From assembly GCA_016716435.1 (NCBI GenBank), contig JADJWI010000003.1, positions 992,001-1,056,000 on the forward strand: 64,000 nt of DNA. The letters run 5' to 3'. The notes beneath the pieces were generated by a model. It was given only the letters and a program-made list of their open reading frames with translations, was not told the origin of the DNA and did not search any database. The stretch comes from Acidobacteriota bacterium (GTDB lineage: Bacteria > Acidobacteriota > Blastocatellia > Pyrinomonadales > Pyrinomonadaceae). The position numbers and the translations under genes were made by a program. Below are positions 56,013 through 63,557 of the stretch, piece after piece; position 1 is the first letter of the stretch; every line of letters starts with the position of its first letter.

Positions 56013-56173
56013 TCCGCGGCCGGGTACGGGCAGTGGCGGCAGCCGTTTCCGCAGCAATAGCCACGCTCGCGAAGATATTTCGCGGTCATCACCAATAGGC
56101 CGTTCTCGAAGTAATAGTCTTCGCCCTCGACAAATTCTTTCCTCGACGCCGGCACGCGTTCAGCTTCGCTCAT
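55982..56173 (-). CDS. DUF5522 protein
   Basis: Protein of 63 aa with ENGLLVMTAKYLRERGYCCG then NGCRHCPYPAA, the DUF5522 four-Cys motif, probably a metal-binding small protein. It overlaps the tlyA stop by 14 bp and the arsR 3' end on the other strand. Confidence 0.8.
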   Translation of the reverse strand: MSEAERVPASRKEFVEGEDYYFENGLLVMTAKYLRERGYCCGNGCRHCPYPAADQSRNSSSSL

Positions 56174-56903
56174 AACAACCAAGAAACTCCTTGTTGCCTT
56201 CCGCTCCCGTGATCGGCGATTCGGTGACCCCGAGCACGGTGAGCCCTGCCGATGCCGCGAATTCATTTACCTCGTTTACGACGCGTTCGTGCTTTTCCGG
56301 TTCACGCACAATGCCGCCTTTGCCGACCTCGCCCTTGCCGACCTCGAATTGCGGTTTGATGAGGATGACAAGCTTGCCCTCTGGGCGAAGAAGCGGAACG
56401 ATCGCCGGGATGATCTTTGTGACCGATATGAACGAGACATCCATAACGGCGAGGTCAAACGGCGAGACGAAATCATAAGGCTTCAATTCGCGAGCATTTG
56501 TGTTCTCACGAACATCAACGCGAGGGTCGCTCCGGAGCTTCCAGTCGAGCTGGTTCGTTCCGGCGTCTATTGCGACAACGCCCTTTGCGCCGTGCTGGAG
56601 CAGGCAATCGGTGAAACCGCCGGTCGAGGAGCCGATATCGATACACTCGGTTCCGGCAACGTCGAGGGCAAATTCGCGAAGTGCATGCTCAAGCTTGAGC
56701 CCGCCGCGGCCGACGTATCGAGCCTCGGGGGCGTCGCCCTTTATGCGAATGGCAGCCTTCGGAGCGAATGTCTCCGATGGCTTCTCGACGCGGCGATCTC
56801 CGACAAGGACGACGCCGGCCATCACCATCGCCTGTGCCTTTGACCGCGATGGAGCGAGGCCGCGGTCGTGGAGCAATTTGTCGATGCGTTCCTTTTTCTC
56901 CAT
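56160..56903 (-). CDS. tlyA: TlyA-family rRNA 2'-O-methyltransferase / hemolysin-like
   Basis: Protein of 247 aa: S4 RNA-binding domain at the N-terminus (RIDKLLHDRGLAPSRSKAQA), then FtsJ-like methyltransferase (DIGSSTGGFTDCLLQHGAKG, AIDAGTNQLDWKLRSDPRV, DVSFISVTKIIPAI). It probably methylates 16S/23S rRNA. Located between DUF5522 and a CPXCG protein on the minus strand. Confidence 0.92.
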   Translation of the reverse strand: MEKKERIDKLLHDRGLAPSRSKAQAMVMAGVVLVGDRRVEKPSETFAPKAAIRIKGDAPEARYVGRGGLKLEHALREFALDVAGTECIDIGSSTGGFTDCLLQHGAKGVVAIDAGTNQLDWKLRSDPRVDVRENTNARELKPYDFVSPFDLAVMDVSFISVTKIIPAIVPLLRPEGKLVILIKPQFEVGKGEVGKGGIVREPEKHERVVNEVNEFAASAGLTVLGVTESPITGAEGNKEFLGCYERS

Positions 56904-56910
56904 TTGCGGC

Positions 56911-57096
56911 TTAGTCGTCGAGGGCCGATGCGGTGAAGTCCATTATTTCCTCGCCGTCCGATGTGTAATCGACGCGTATTGGCCGGCAACAGACCTCGCA
57001 GTCTTCTACATAACTCTGCTCCGCGACCGAGGGGTCGAGAATGAATGAGATCTCCTGCCAGCAATAGGGGCAGGTAAAGAAGTGTTCTATTTCCAT
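56911..57096 (-). CDS. CPXCG-motif cysteine-rich protein
   Basis: Small protein of 61 aa, HFFTCPYCWQEISFILDPSV then YVEDCEVCCRPIRVDYTSDG, with two Cys pairs as in the CPXCG zinc-binding family. Role unknown. Probably transcribed with tlyA. Confidence 0.85.
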   Translation of the reverse strand: MEIEHFFTCPYCWQEISFILDPSVAEQSYVEDCEVCCRPIRVDYTSDGEEIMDFTASALDD

Positions 57097-57176
57097 TAAG
57101 ACCAGCTAACCGCGGCCGAATTTCACTGCTATGGCCGTGGGTGTTATTCTTTCGTCAAAACCTGCAAACCCAAGCT

Positions 57177-58181
57177 ATGGCCGACACAGACGAATCTATC
57201 AAAACAGCCTGGCAAACGAAATTGAGCGCGTTCGCCCGCTTCGCGTGGTTTGCGGTCGCTTATAACCTCCTGGTGATACTGTGGGGCGTTTTTCTGCGGG
57301 CGTCACACTCCGGCGATGGTTGCGGCCAACACTGGATAACCTGTCACGGCGAGCCGATACCTTCGGCCCCTGAACTCAAAACTCTCATCGAGTTCTCGCA
57401 TCGCGTTACGAGCCTGCTGGCGGGTTTTATCGTCATCGCTTTGGTCATCTGGGCATTCCGCCAGTTCCCGAAGCGGCATCTGGTTCGGCGGCTGGCTTTG
57501 CTCTCGTTGTTTTTCATTATCGTCGAAGGGGCGATCGGCGGCGGGCTTGTCTTGACCGGGAACACGGCCGGGAATTGGACGCCGACGCGGCCTTACTGGA
57601 CCGCCGGCCATTTGATAAACACATTCATTCTGATGGCGTTCCTTACGCTAACGGCCTGGTATGCAAGCGGGCCGCGGCGGCTGACGTTTACGGCTCGGCG
57701 AAAGGTCTGGGTGCTGCTATTTGTTGGAATGGCGGCGATATTTATTACCGGCATCACCGGATCGATGTCCGCTCTTTCAACGATGCTGTTTCCCTCCGAG
57801 ACGCTTGCCGAGGGCATCGCGAAAGACTTCGACCCGGATTCGCACATCCTGCTCCGGCTGCGTATTCTTCACCCGATCCTTTCGATCTTTACGGCGGTGT
57901 TCCTCGTCTTTCTCTCGGACGCGGTAAAAAAGGCATCGGGCCGGGTTTCGGTTGCGAAGTGGGGGAATTGGATGTCGGGCCTTGTTCTCGTGCAGATCGC
58001 ATGGGGAGCGGCCACGCTCTTGATGCTGGCACCGATCGTGATGCAGCTAGGGCATCTGCTGTTTGCCGACCTGATATGGCTTGCATTCGTGCTGATGGCG
58101 GCCGCGGCTATTTCAGAGGATGATCACGACCCTGTTCTCCAAGCTGAGCCTCTTTCGACGAGTTCGTCTAGCGAAGCCTGA
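57177..58181 (+). CDS. ctaA: Heme A synthase (CtaA/COX15)
   Basis: Membrane enzyme of 334 aa with eight helices converting heme O to heme A for cytochrome oxidase. GVFLRASHSGDGCGQHWITC, SHRVTSLLAGFIVIALVIWA, GNWTPTRPYWTAGHLINTFI and LRILHPILSIFTAVFLVFL supply the heme-ligand histidines. The ATG of MADTDES is used. Its 3' end overlaps the convergent acyltransferase by 58 bp. Confidence 0.88.
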   Translation: MADTDESIKTAWQTKLSAFARFAWFAVAYNLLVILWGVFLRASHSGDGCGQHWITCHGEPIPSAPELKTLIEFSHRVTSLLAGFIVIALVIWAFRQFPKRHLVRRLALLSLFFIIVEGAIGGGLVLTGNTAGNWTPTRPYWTAGHLINTFILMAFLTLTAWYASGPRRLTFTARRKVWVLLFVGMAAIFITGITGSMSALSTMLFPSETLAEGIAKDFDPDSHILLRLRILHPILSIFTAVFLVFLSDAVKKASGRVSVAKWGNWMSGLVLVQIAWGAATLLMLAPIVMQLGHLLFADLIWLAFVLMAAAAISEDDHDPVLQAEPLSTSSSSEA

Positions 58182-58870
58182 AGCTCAAGCCGCTTTGCCT
58201 CAAGCTCTTCGTCGCGAGCGTTTTTATCGACGTAGATCGGCGTTCCGATGATGACGTTCGCCCGCGTGAAAGGTTTTGGGATCTGCAGCCGGTCCCAGCT
58301 CCCGATGGTCCAAAAACTATTCGCCTCGATCACAAAAGGCATCAGCGGATTGCCCGTCTTTTTTGCGAGCAAGATAGGCCCTGATTTCGCCTCGTAACGC
58401 GGGCCTTTTGGCCCATCGAGTGTGAATGCCATCGGGTAGCCCTGCTTCATCATACGGATCATTCCGACGAGTGCCTGGATCCCGCCGCGGGTCGAGGAGC
58501 CCTTGATAATTCCGAAGCCAAACCGCTGAATGCAGCGGGCGGTGTACTCGCTGTCAAAGCTGGTCGATGAGAGAACGATGATGCCGCGGTCGCGGAAATA
58601 GTAGGTTCCGGCGACGATGCGGTCGTGCCAGAAGGCATAGATCGGGAGCCGCCCGGCGGCCTCGATCGCCTCGAAGTTTTCCCAGCCTGTACGTTCGAAC
58701 CGGAGTGTAGAGCCGATGATCCGGATCGCGAGATAGAAGGCAAGGCCGGCAAGACGAATGACCAACCGCTGGCCGAAAGTGTAACGTTCGAGCCCTGCAA
58801 ATTGGTAAGCGCTTTCCGTAAGTTCCGGCACAGTTAGAAAATAACTAACAACTTGGGGTATTATTTGCAA
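58124..58870 (-). CDS. Lysophospholipid acyltransferase-like protein (DUF374)
   Basis: Membrane-associated acyltransferase of 248 aa. YAFWHDRIVAGTYYFRDRGI, SSTRGGIQALVGMIRMMKQG and AFTLDGPKGPRYEAKSGPIL match DUF374 (Kdo lipid A or phospholipid acyltransferase-like). It starts at a TTG; an earlier ATG is not available. Overlaps heme A synthase on the other strand at its 3' end. Confidence 0.82.
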   Translation of the reverse strand: MQIIPQVVSYFLTVPELTESAYQFAGLERYTFGQRLVIRLAGLAFYLAIRIIGSTLRFERTGWENFEAIEAAGRLPIYAFWHDRIVAGTYYFRDRGIIVLSSTSFDSEYTARCIQRFGFGIIKGSSTRGGIQALVGMIRMMKQGYPMAFTLDGPKGPRYEAKSGPILLAKKTGNPLMPFVIEANSFWTIGSWDRLQIPKPFTRANVIIGTPIYVDKNARDEELEAKRLELQASLDELVERGSAWRTGS

Positions 58871-58908
58871 CTGAGGGTCTTTTCTTTTCGTTAAAACAAA
58901 GGGGTTAA

Positions 58909-59718
58909 ATGCAGCGTCGGATACTGATAATTGATGACCACGACGATCTGGCCTCGTCCTTGCACGAGGTCTTTTCCCACGTTGGGCATACAGTTGACGT
59001 TCTGCTTAGTCGTGCCGCCGCGGTCGAACGAAGCGATATAGAGTCGTTTGACCTTGTGATCAGCGACCTGGATGTCATTAGCCCCCGCGGAGCAGCGGGC
59101 GAGAATGGCAGCGGGCCCGTTTGCCTTCCTCATCTTTCAGAAGAGAGCGATGCCGAGCACATCAAGGCGTTTAAGATATGTGCCGCAAATTATCGCCGCG
59201 AAGGCTTTGACGAAGAGGAGCTGAAAAACCTTGTCGCGACCACCCTTGATTACAAGATCCGATATGTGGATACCATCGAAAGTGTTAAGGACCTTCACGA
59301 ATACATCGAGTTTGAATTGCCGAGTGCGATCTCGCTGATGCACATTGTGCTCGACTATCTTATGAAACGCGTGGAGAAGCTCGGTGTGATCAAGCCCGAG
59401 CAGTCCAACCTCTTCATTGCTCTTGATGAGGCTTTCGTAAACGCGGTAAAGCACGGGAACAAATTCGATGCTGCAAAGCTGGTGCGGATCGCGGCCGAGG
59501 TCTCGAGCAAAGAGGCCCGCTTTACCATCGAGGACGAAGGCGAAGGCTTTGACGTCAAGAATATCCCCGACCCGCTCGACCCCGAAAATCTTTTCAAAAC
59601 CAGTGGCCGCGGCGTCCTTTTTATCTACAACATAATGGACGAGGTCGCCTACAACGACCGCGGCAACCGGCTGACGATGGTGAAGAAGGCTGCCGAACCG
59701 ATCGAGCCCTCTGCATAG
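58909..59718 (+). CDS. Degenerate receiver fused to an RsbW-like HATPase
   Basis: Protein of 269 aa. The N-terminus RRILIIDDHDDLASSLHEVF with LVISDLDVIS keeps the Asp pocket of a receiver, but the expected K-P segment reads AFKICAANYRREGF, so phosphotransfer may be altered. Residues 140-260 form a GHKL ATPase of the anti-sigma type: N box IALDEAFVNAVKHGNKFD, G1 IEDEGEGFDVKNIPD, G2 SGRGVLFIYNIMDEV. It may sequester an anti-anti-sigma factor or act as a histidine-kinase remnant. No partner is adjacent. Confidence 0.82.
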   Translation: MQRRILIIDDHDDLASSLHEVFSHVGHTVDVLLSRAAAVERSDIESFDLVISDLDVISPRGAAGENGSGPVCLPHLSEESDAEHIKAFKICAANYRREGFDEEELKNLVATTLDYKIRYVDTIESVKDLHEYIEFELPSAISLMHIVLDYLMKRVEKLGVIKPEQSNLFIALDEAFVNAVKHGNKFDAAKLVRIAAEVSSKEARFTIEDEGEGFDVKNIPDPLDPENLFKTSGRGVLFIYNIMDEVAYNDRGNRLTMVKKAAEPIEPSA

Positions 59719-59760
59719 ACCAGATCAAAAATTAGTTGCTGTTTGTGCCAAATGGCGATA

Positions 59761-59789
59761 AAATGTCATTTGGCGGTGGTGTGACATTT
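59761..59789 (+). promoter_or_regulatory. Inverted repeat upstream of vapB
   Basis: AAATGTCA (59761-59768) and TGACATTT (59782-59789) pair around 13 bp and end directly before the vapB ATG. A second nested pair, CCAAATG/CATTTGG, lies at 59748-59773. Likely autoregulatory operator. Confidence 0.6.
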
Positions 59790-60041
59790 ATGGGGCATGT
59801 GGTGCGGACAAGAGTAACTCAGGGCGGTAGGATCGTGATCCCGGCAGAAATGCGACGCCGTCTCGGGATTGAGATCGGCGACCAGGTGAACCTCGAGCAT
59901 CGCGGTGATTCTCTCACCGTGACGTCAAGCCAAGCGGCGTTGCGACGCATTCAGAAGCGACTTCAGAAGGCGATTCCACCCGGCGTTTCGTTGGTCGACG
60001 AGCTTATTGCCGAAAGGCGAGAGGAAGCAAAGAATGAGTAA
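59790..60041 (+). CDS. vapB: VapB-like AbrB-type antitoxin
   Basis: Protein of 83 aa. VVRTRVTQGGRIVIPAEMRR then LGIEIGDQVNLEHRGDSLTV is an AbrB/SpoVT swapped-hairpin domain; the C-terminus RRIQKRLQKAIPPGVSLVDE would bind the toxin. An in-frame ATG within the inverted repeat 27 bp upstream is an alternative start. Overlaps vapC by 8 bp. Confidence 0.85.
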   Translation: MGHVVRTRVTQGGRIVIPAEMRRRLGIEIGDQVNLEHRGDSLTVTSSQAALRRIQKRLQKAIPPGVSLVDELIAERREEAKNE

Positions 60042-60414
60042 GTGGGTACTTGATTCTTCAGCGATCCTCGCCGCCCTTCAAGGAGAACCGGGAGCCGAAA
60101 GGGTCGAGGCCGTGATCGGCGATTCACAAGCGAGCGCTGTGAACATTGCCGAGGTATTCACAAAACTCGCCGAAGCTGGCCAACTCAATAAGCATGTGCT
60201 TGATGATTTCTATTCTCTCGGAATCGAGATAATCGATTTTGATACCGATCAAGCTCGCAAAACGGCTGAGCTCCGTCCGCTCACAAAACACATGGGCCTT
60301 TCGCTCGGGGATCGAAGCTGCCTCGCTTTGGCGCTGAGTATGAAAGCGACGGCGGTGACGGCGGACGGAGCCTGGAAAAAGATCACGTTCTGCAAGGTCG
60401 ATGTGATCCGCTAG
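60034..60414 (+). CDS. vapC: VapC-family PIN-domain ribonuclease toxin
   Basis: Protein of 126 aa with the PIN acidic set: Asp in WVLDSSAILAAL, Glu in NIAEVFTKLAEAG, Asp in LSLGDRSCLALAL and TADGAW. Cleaves a structured RNA in other systems, target unknown. Followed by an intrinsic terminator. Confidence 0.9.
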   Translation: MSKWVLDSSAILAALQGEPGAERVEAVIGDSQASAVNIAEVFTKLAEAGQLNKHVLDDFYSLGIEIIDFDTDQARKTAELRPLTKHMGLSLGDRSCLALALSMKATAVTADGAWKKITFCKVDVIR

Positions 60415-60450
60415 CTGCCCTTACGAAATAGACGTCGAAAAACCATCAAG

Positions 60451-60493
60451 AACCGGGGCCGCTGCAGCTATCGTGGCCCCGGTTATTTTTTTT
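60451..60493 (+). terminator. Intrinsic terminator after vapBC
   Basis: AACCGGGGCC pairs with GGCCCCGGTT around a 14-nt loop, then ATTTTTTTTT. The run ends at the stop codon of the convergent peroxiredoxin gene. Confidence 0.9.
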
Positions 60494-61076
60494 AACGCTT
60501 TGCGAGATCGATCCCGGCCCTTATCTCGTCTAAGGTCGGCCGCTGTTTGTAGTCGGTCTCAATCCGGGCCCATACGACTTTTCCCTGACCGTCAATTACG
60601 AAAACCGACGCATGGGGAATGCCGTCGAAGCCCTTTCCGGCGTAGCTCGGGTCGTAAACTCCGTAGGCGTCGATGGTTTTGCTTTCGGGGTCGGAGAGCA
60701 GCCGGAAGTTCATCTTCCCTTTGCCGTCCTTTTCGATCTTTGCGGCCAGTTCGCGGCTCTTTTCAGCGGGGTCGACCGAGATCGCAAACATCGCGACATC
60801 GTCGCTCGCTTTCAAAAGCCCGCGGAGGTCGGCAAGCTGTTTCGCGCAGAAGGGGCACCAATATCCACGGTAAAAGACGATGACCGCCGGTCGGCCCAGC
60901 GTTGAAAGGGTGACGCTTTGGCCGTTGTGGTCGTTGAGCGTGAAATCCGGAGCCGCCTGGCCGACAGCGACCGGCTCGGTCCGCGAGCGTTCGGTAGTTT
61001 TCATTTGACCGCAGGTGCCGACGGCCGAACATGCAAAAACGAATGTAACAAAAAGAATTGCTAAGAGGTTCATCAT
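60492..61076 (-). CDS. Exported AhpC/TSA-type peroxiredoxin
   Basis: Thiol peroxidase of 194 aa with a signal or lipoprotein-type N-terminus (LLAILFVTFVFACSAVG). The thioredoxin-fold core shows PDFTLNDHNGQSVTLSTLG, VIVFYRGYWCPFCAKQLADL (peroxidatic Cys and a nearby Cys) and ISVDPAEKSRELAAKI. Envelope-located hydroperoxide reductase or disulfide-handling enzyme. Confidence 0.85.
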   Translation of the reverse strand: MMNLLAILFVTFVFACSAVGTCGQMKTTERSRTEPVAVGQAAPDFTLNDHNGQSVTLSTLGRPAVIVFYRGYWCPFCAKQLADLRGLLKASDDVAMFAISVDPAEKSRELAAKIEKDGKGKMNFRLLSDPESKTIDAYGVYDPSYAGKGFDGIPHASVFVIDGQGKVVWARIETDYKQRPTLDEIRAGIDLAKR

Positions 61077-61173
61077 TACTCCTTTGTGATCGGTTTCTAC
61101 ATAGCTAAGTCTCGAGGCGGCAGAGAATATTCCCGAACCTGCTGCTGCGAGCGAATTTTTGCCCGGATTAAAA

Positions 61174-61179
61174 TATAAT
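61174..61179 (+). promoter_or_regulatory. Consensus -10 box of nadE
   Basis: TATAAT with 6 bases to the nadE ATG, so the predicted +1 is the start codon itself. No ribosome-binding sequence is present between. No clear -35 box is visible at 17 bp spacing. Confidence 0.6.
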
Positions 61180-61185
61180 CACCTT

Positions 61186-62877
61186 ATGCGGGTGACGATC
61201 GGGCAGATCAATACGACCAACGGCGACATTGAAGGAAACGTGGCGAAGGTGCTGGCGGCCATCGGGCAGGCGAAGGCCGATGGCTCGGACATCATTGTTT
61301 TCCCCGAGGTCGCGATCCACGGCTATACGTCGCAGGATTGGTTTCAGGACCGCGACATCATCAACTCCTCGCTCGAGCCGCTCGACCGCATCATTGCCGC
61401 GACCGAGGGCATAACCGCCGTTGTCGGCACCATCCGCCCGAATACCGAACGCGACGGCCGGCGGCTTTTTAACTCGGCGGCGGTGATCTCGAATGGCCGC
61501 TTAGTCCGATTTGTCGATAAGACCCTTCTGCCGGAGTATGACGTCTTCGACGACCCGCGTTACTTTGAGCCCGAGACCGACCCGAACGGCATTGTTGAGA
61601 TCACCGGCCGCGATGGCGAGCCGTGTAAGCTCGGCGTCGTCGTTTGCGAGGACTTCTGGAACGACAAGACCTTTTGGCGGGAGCGGCTCTATGAGAAAGA
61701 CCCGACCGATATCGTCATCGAACGCGGTGCCGAGCTGATCGTTGCCATCAACGCCTCGCCGTATAACAAGGGGAAGATCGGGCTGCGATGCGAGATGGTT
61801 TCGCACCGGGCGAGGGCGAATCGCGTGCCGATCGTTTTCGTCAATCTGGTCGGCGGAAACGACGGCATCATCTTTGACGGTGCAAGCCTCGTGGCCGATG
61901 CCGAGGGCGACATTATCCTCCAGGCGGCGGCCTTTGAGGAATTCGTCGAAACGGTCGAGCTCGACATTCGGCGGCCGGATGCCCGCGGGATCTCGGGCGA
62001 CGAGGTCGAATCGATCCGCCGTGCTCTTGTGCTCGGCATTCGCGACTACGCAGCAAAGAACGGCTTCCGGACCGCTGTGCTCGGGCTTTCGGGCGGGATC
62101 GATTCGGCGCTCGTCGCGGCCCTCGCCTGCGAGGCGATGGGGCCGGAGAACGTGCTTTGCGTAATGATGCCGTCGCCATTTTCGTCCGAAGGGAGCATCA
62201 AGGACAGCGAGGAGCTGGTCGCAAATCTCGGCTGCCAAAGCCGAATCGAACCGATCAGCGACACCTTTGAAGTGCTGCTCCGGCAGATGGGGCTTGATAA
62301 ACCGACGCGGGGCGGCGACTCGCTCGCGGCCGAGAACATGCAGTCGCGGATCCGCGGCGTGATCCTGATGGCCATCTCGAACGCCGAGGGCCGGCTTGTG
62401 CTCTCGACCGGCAACAAGAGCGAGTTGGCGGTCGGATACTGCACGCTGTATGGCGATACGAACGGCGGGCTCGCCGTGCTCGGCGACGTGCTCAAGACCG
62501 AGGTCTGGCAGATCGCCCGCCACATCAACGCCGCGGCCGGCAGGGAAGTGATCCCGCAGGCGATCATCGATAAGAAGCCCTCGGCCGAGCTTGCCCCGAA
62601 CCAATTTGACCAGGACAGCCTGCCGCCATACGAGCTGATGGACCCGGTGCTGCGGATGTATTTCGAACAGAAGGCCTCGCCCGCCGAGATCATCGCCGCC
62701 GGCAACGACGCCGAGCTCGTCTTTTCGATACTCAACAAGGTCGAGCACCCGGCAAACGAATTCAAACGCCGCCAGCTCCCGCCGACGCTTATAATTTCGA
62801 AAAACGCCATCGGAGTTGGCCGCCGCCGACCCATAACCCACAAATACCGCCGCAAGATGTCGGAACCGCCTGCGTAA
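61186..62877 (+). CDS. nadE: NAD+ synthetase, glutamine-hydrolysing
   Basis: Makes NAD+ from nicotinate adenine dinucleotide, 563 aa. An N-terminal nitrilase-like glutaminase carries the triad Glu (VFPEVAIHGYTSQD), Lys (VDKTLLPEYDVFDDPRYF) and Cys (GVVVCEDFWND). The C-terminal synthetase has the PP-loop LGLSGGIDSALVAALACEA, STGNKSELAVGYCTLYGDTN and KKPSAELAPNQFDQDSLPPY. It starts at an ATG on the predicted transcription start. Complements the nicotinamide riboside salvage genes at 47 kb. Confidence 0.96.
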   Translation: MRVTIGQINTTNGDIEGNVAKVLAAIGQAKADGSDIIVFPEVAIHGYTSQDWFQDRDIINSSLEPLDRIIAATEGITAVVGTIRPNTERDGRRLFNSAAVISNGRLVRFVDKTLLPEYDVFDDPRYFEPETDPNGIVEITGRDGEPCKLGVVVCEDFWNDKTFWRERLYEKDPTDIVIERGAELIVAINASPYNKGKIGLRCEMVSHRARANRVPIVFVNLVGGNDGIIFDGASLVADAEGDIILQAAAFEEFVETVELDIRRPDARGISGDEVESIRRALVLGIRDYAAKNGFRTAVLGLSGGIDSALVAALACEAMGPENVLCVMMPSPFSSEGSIKDSEELVANLGCQSRIEPISDTFEVLLRQMGLDKPTRGGDSLAAENMQSRIRGVILMAISNAEGRLVLSTGNKSELAVGYCTLYGDTNGGLAVLGDVLKTEVWQIARHINAAAGREVIPQAIIDKKPSAELAPNQFDQDSLPPYELMDPVLRMYFEQKASPAEIIAAGNDAELVFSILNKVEHPANEFKRRQLPPTLIISKNAIGVGRRRPITHKYRRKMSEPPA

Positions 62878-62910
62878 GCGGGCGGCCAGTTTGCCCAACC
62901 CGCATGCACT

Positions 62911-63162
62911 TTCGGCGGACGGGGTGGTAGAAGGTTTTGAGTCCCGGCCTGCGGGAATTCCAGATTCCAAATTCCAGATTTCGAAGATCGCATTGGAGGA
63001 TAAGCCCTTGCTGACGCGCGGGCTTCCGCAGTCCGAAAGCTCCCCTCCTTGATAAGGAGGGGTGGACGCCGCTTCGGCGGACGGGGTGGTAGAAGGTGCC
63101 GCAATACAAGATCCGAATTCCGAATTTGAAGATAAGCCCTTGCTGACGCGCGGGCTTCTGCA
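62911..63162. repeat. Dispersed repeats downstream of nadE
   Basis: Within the 680-bp gap between nadE and the WD40 gene. A partial unit CGGCGGACGGGGTGGTAGAA is near 62913; alpha units (as at 35.4 kb) at 63004-63030 and 63136-63162; a complete copy of the palindromic unit seen inside GH57 at 63038-63089. AT-rich ATTCCAGATTCC-type fragments lie between. No gene is supported here. Confidence 0.8.
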
Positions 63163-63213
63163 TGCGTATTCCGCATTGGGCGTGTTTCATTTTTTGCGGA
63201 GAGTGCGCGTTTC

Positions 63214-63294
63214 TGAAACAAGGTGAAACGCTGAAACAAATGAAACACGTGAAACAAGTGAAACGCCTGAAACAACTGAAACAACTGAAACACG
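63214..63294 (+). repeat. Minisatellite of TGAAAC every 9 nt
   Basis: TGAAAC occurs nine times at spacings of 10, 8, then mostly 9 nt, separated by variable trinucleotides (AAC, AAG, ACG, GCC). No conserved longer repeats or spacers, so it is not a CRISPR. The remaining sequence to 63557 shows nothing gene-like. Confidence 0.8.
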
Positions 63295-63557
63295 GGGCGG
63301 ATTTGCCCGGCGGGTGCGGAAAAGTTCGCAGCAGCCGCCGCCGGCCGCCCAGAGCCCCTAAATAGTTGAACATTGTCAAACACCCCTCGCCCCGAGCCAC
63401 CGATCCCAAAATGTTGACTCTTACTCATCACCACAACGACTGTAGCAAAGAAGCAACGAAAATGTCAATAATAAAATGATCGAAGCGGGCGGGTTCGGGA
63501 TTGGTTCTGATGTTCTGTGTGCCTTCGTCCGTGCTTTCTGTGCTCTTTGGCTTAAGG

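Noticed and set aside
63214..63294. Possible CRISPR array
   Set aside because: The repeat is only 6 conserved bases every 9 nt without unique spacers and with no cas genes.
61501..63434. Two long minus-strand frames across nadE and the repeat region
   Set aside because: They read through the complement of nadE and of dispersed repeats and the minisatellite; the Phe/Gln-rich translation reflects the 9-nt repeat.
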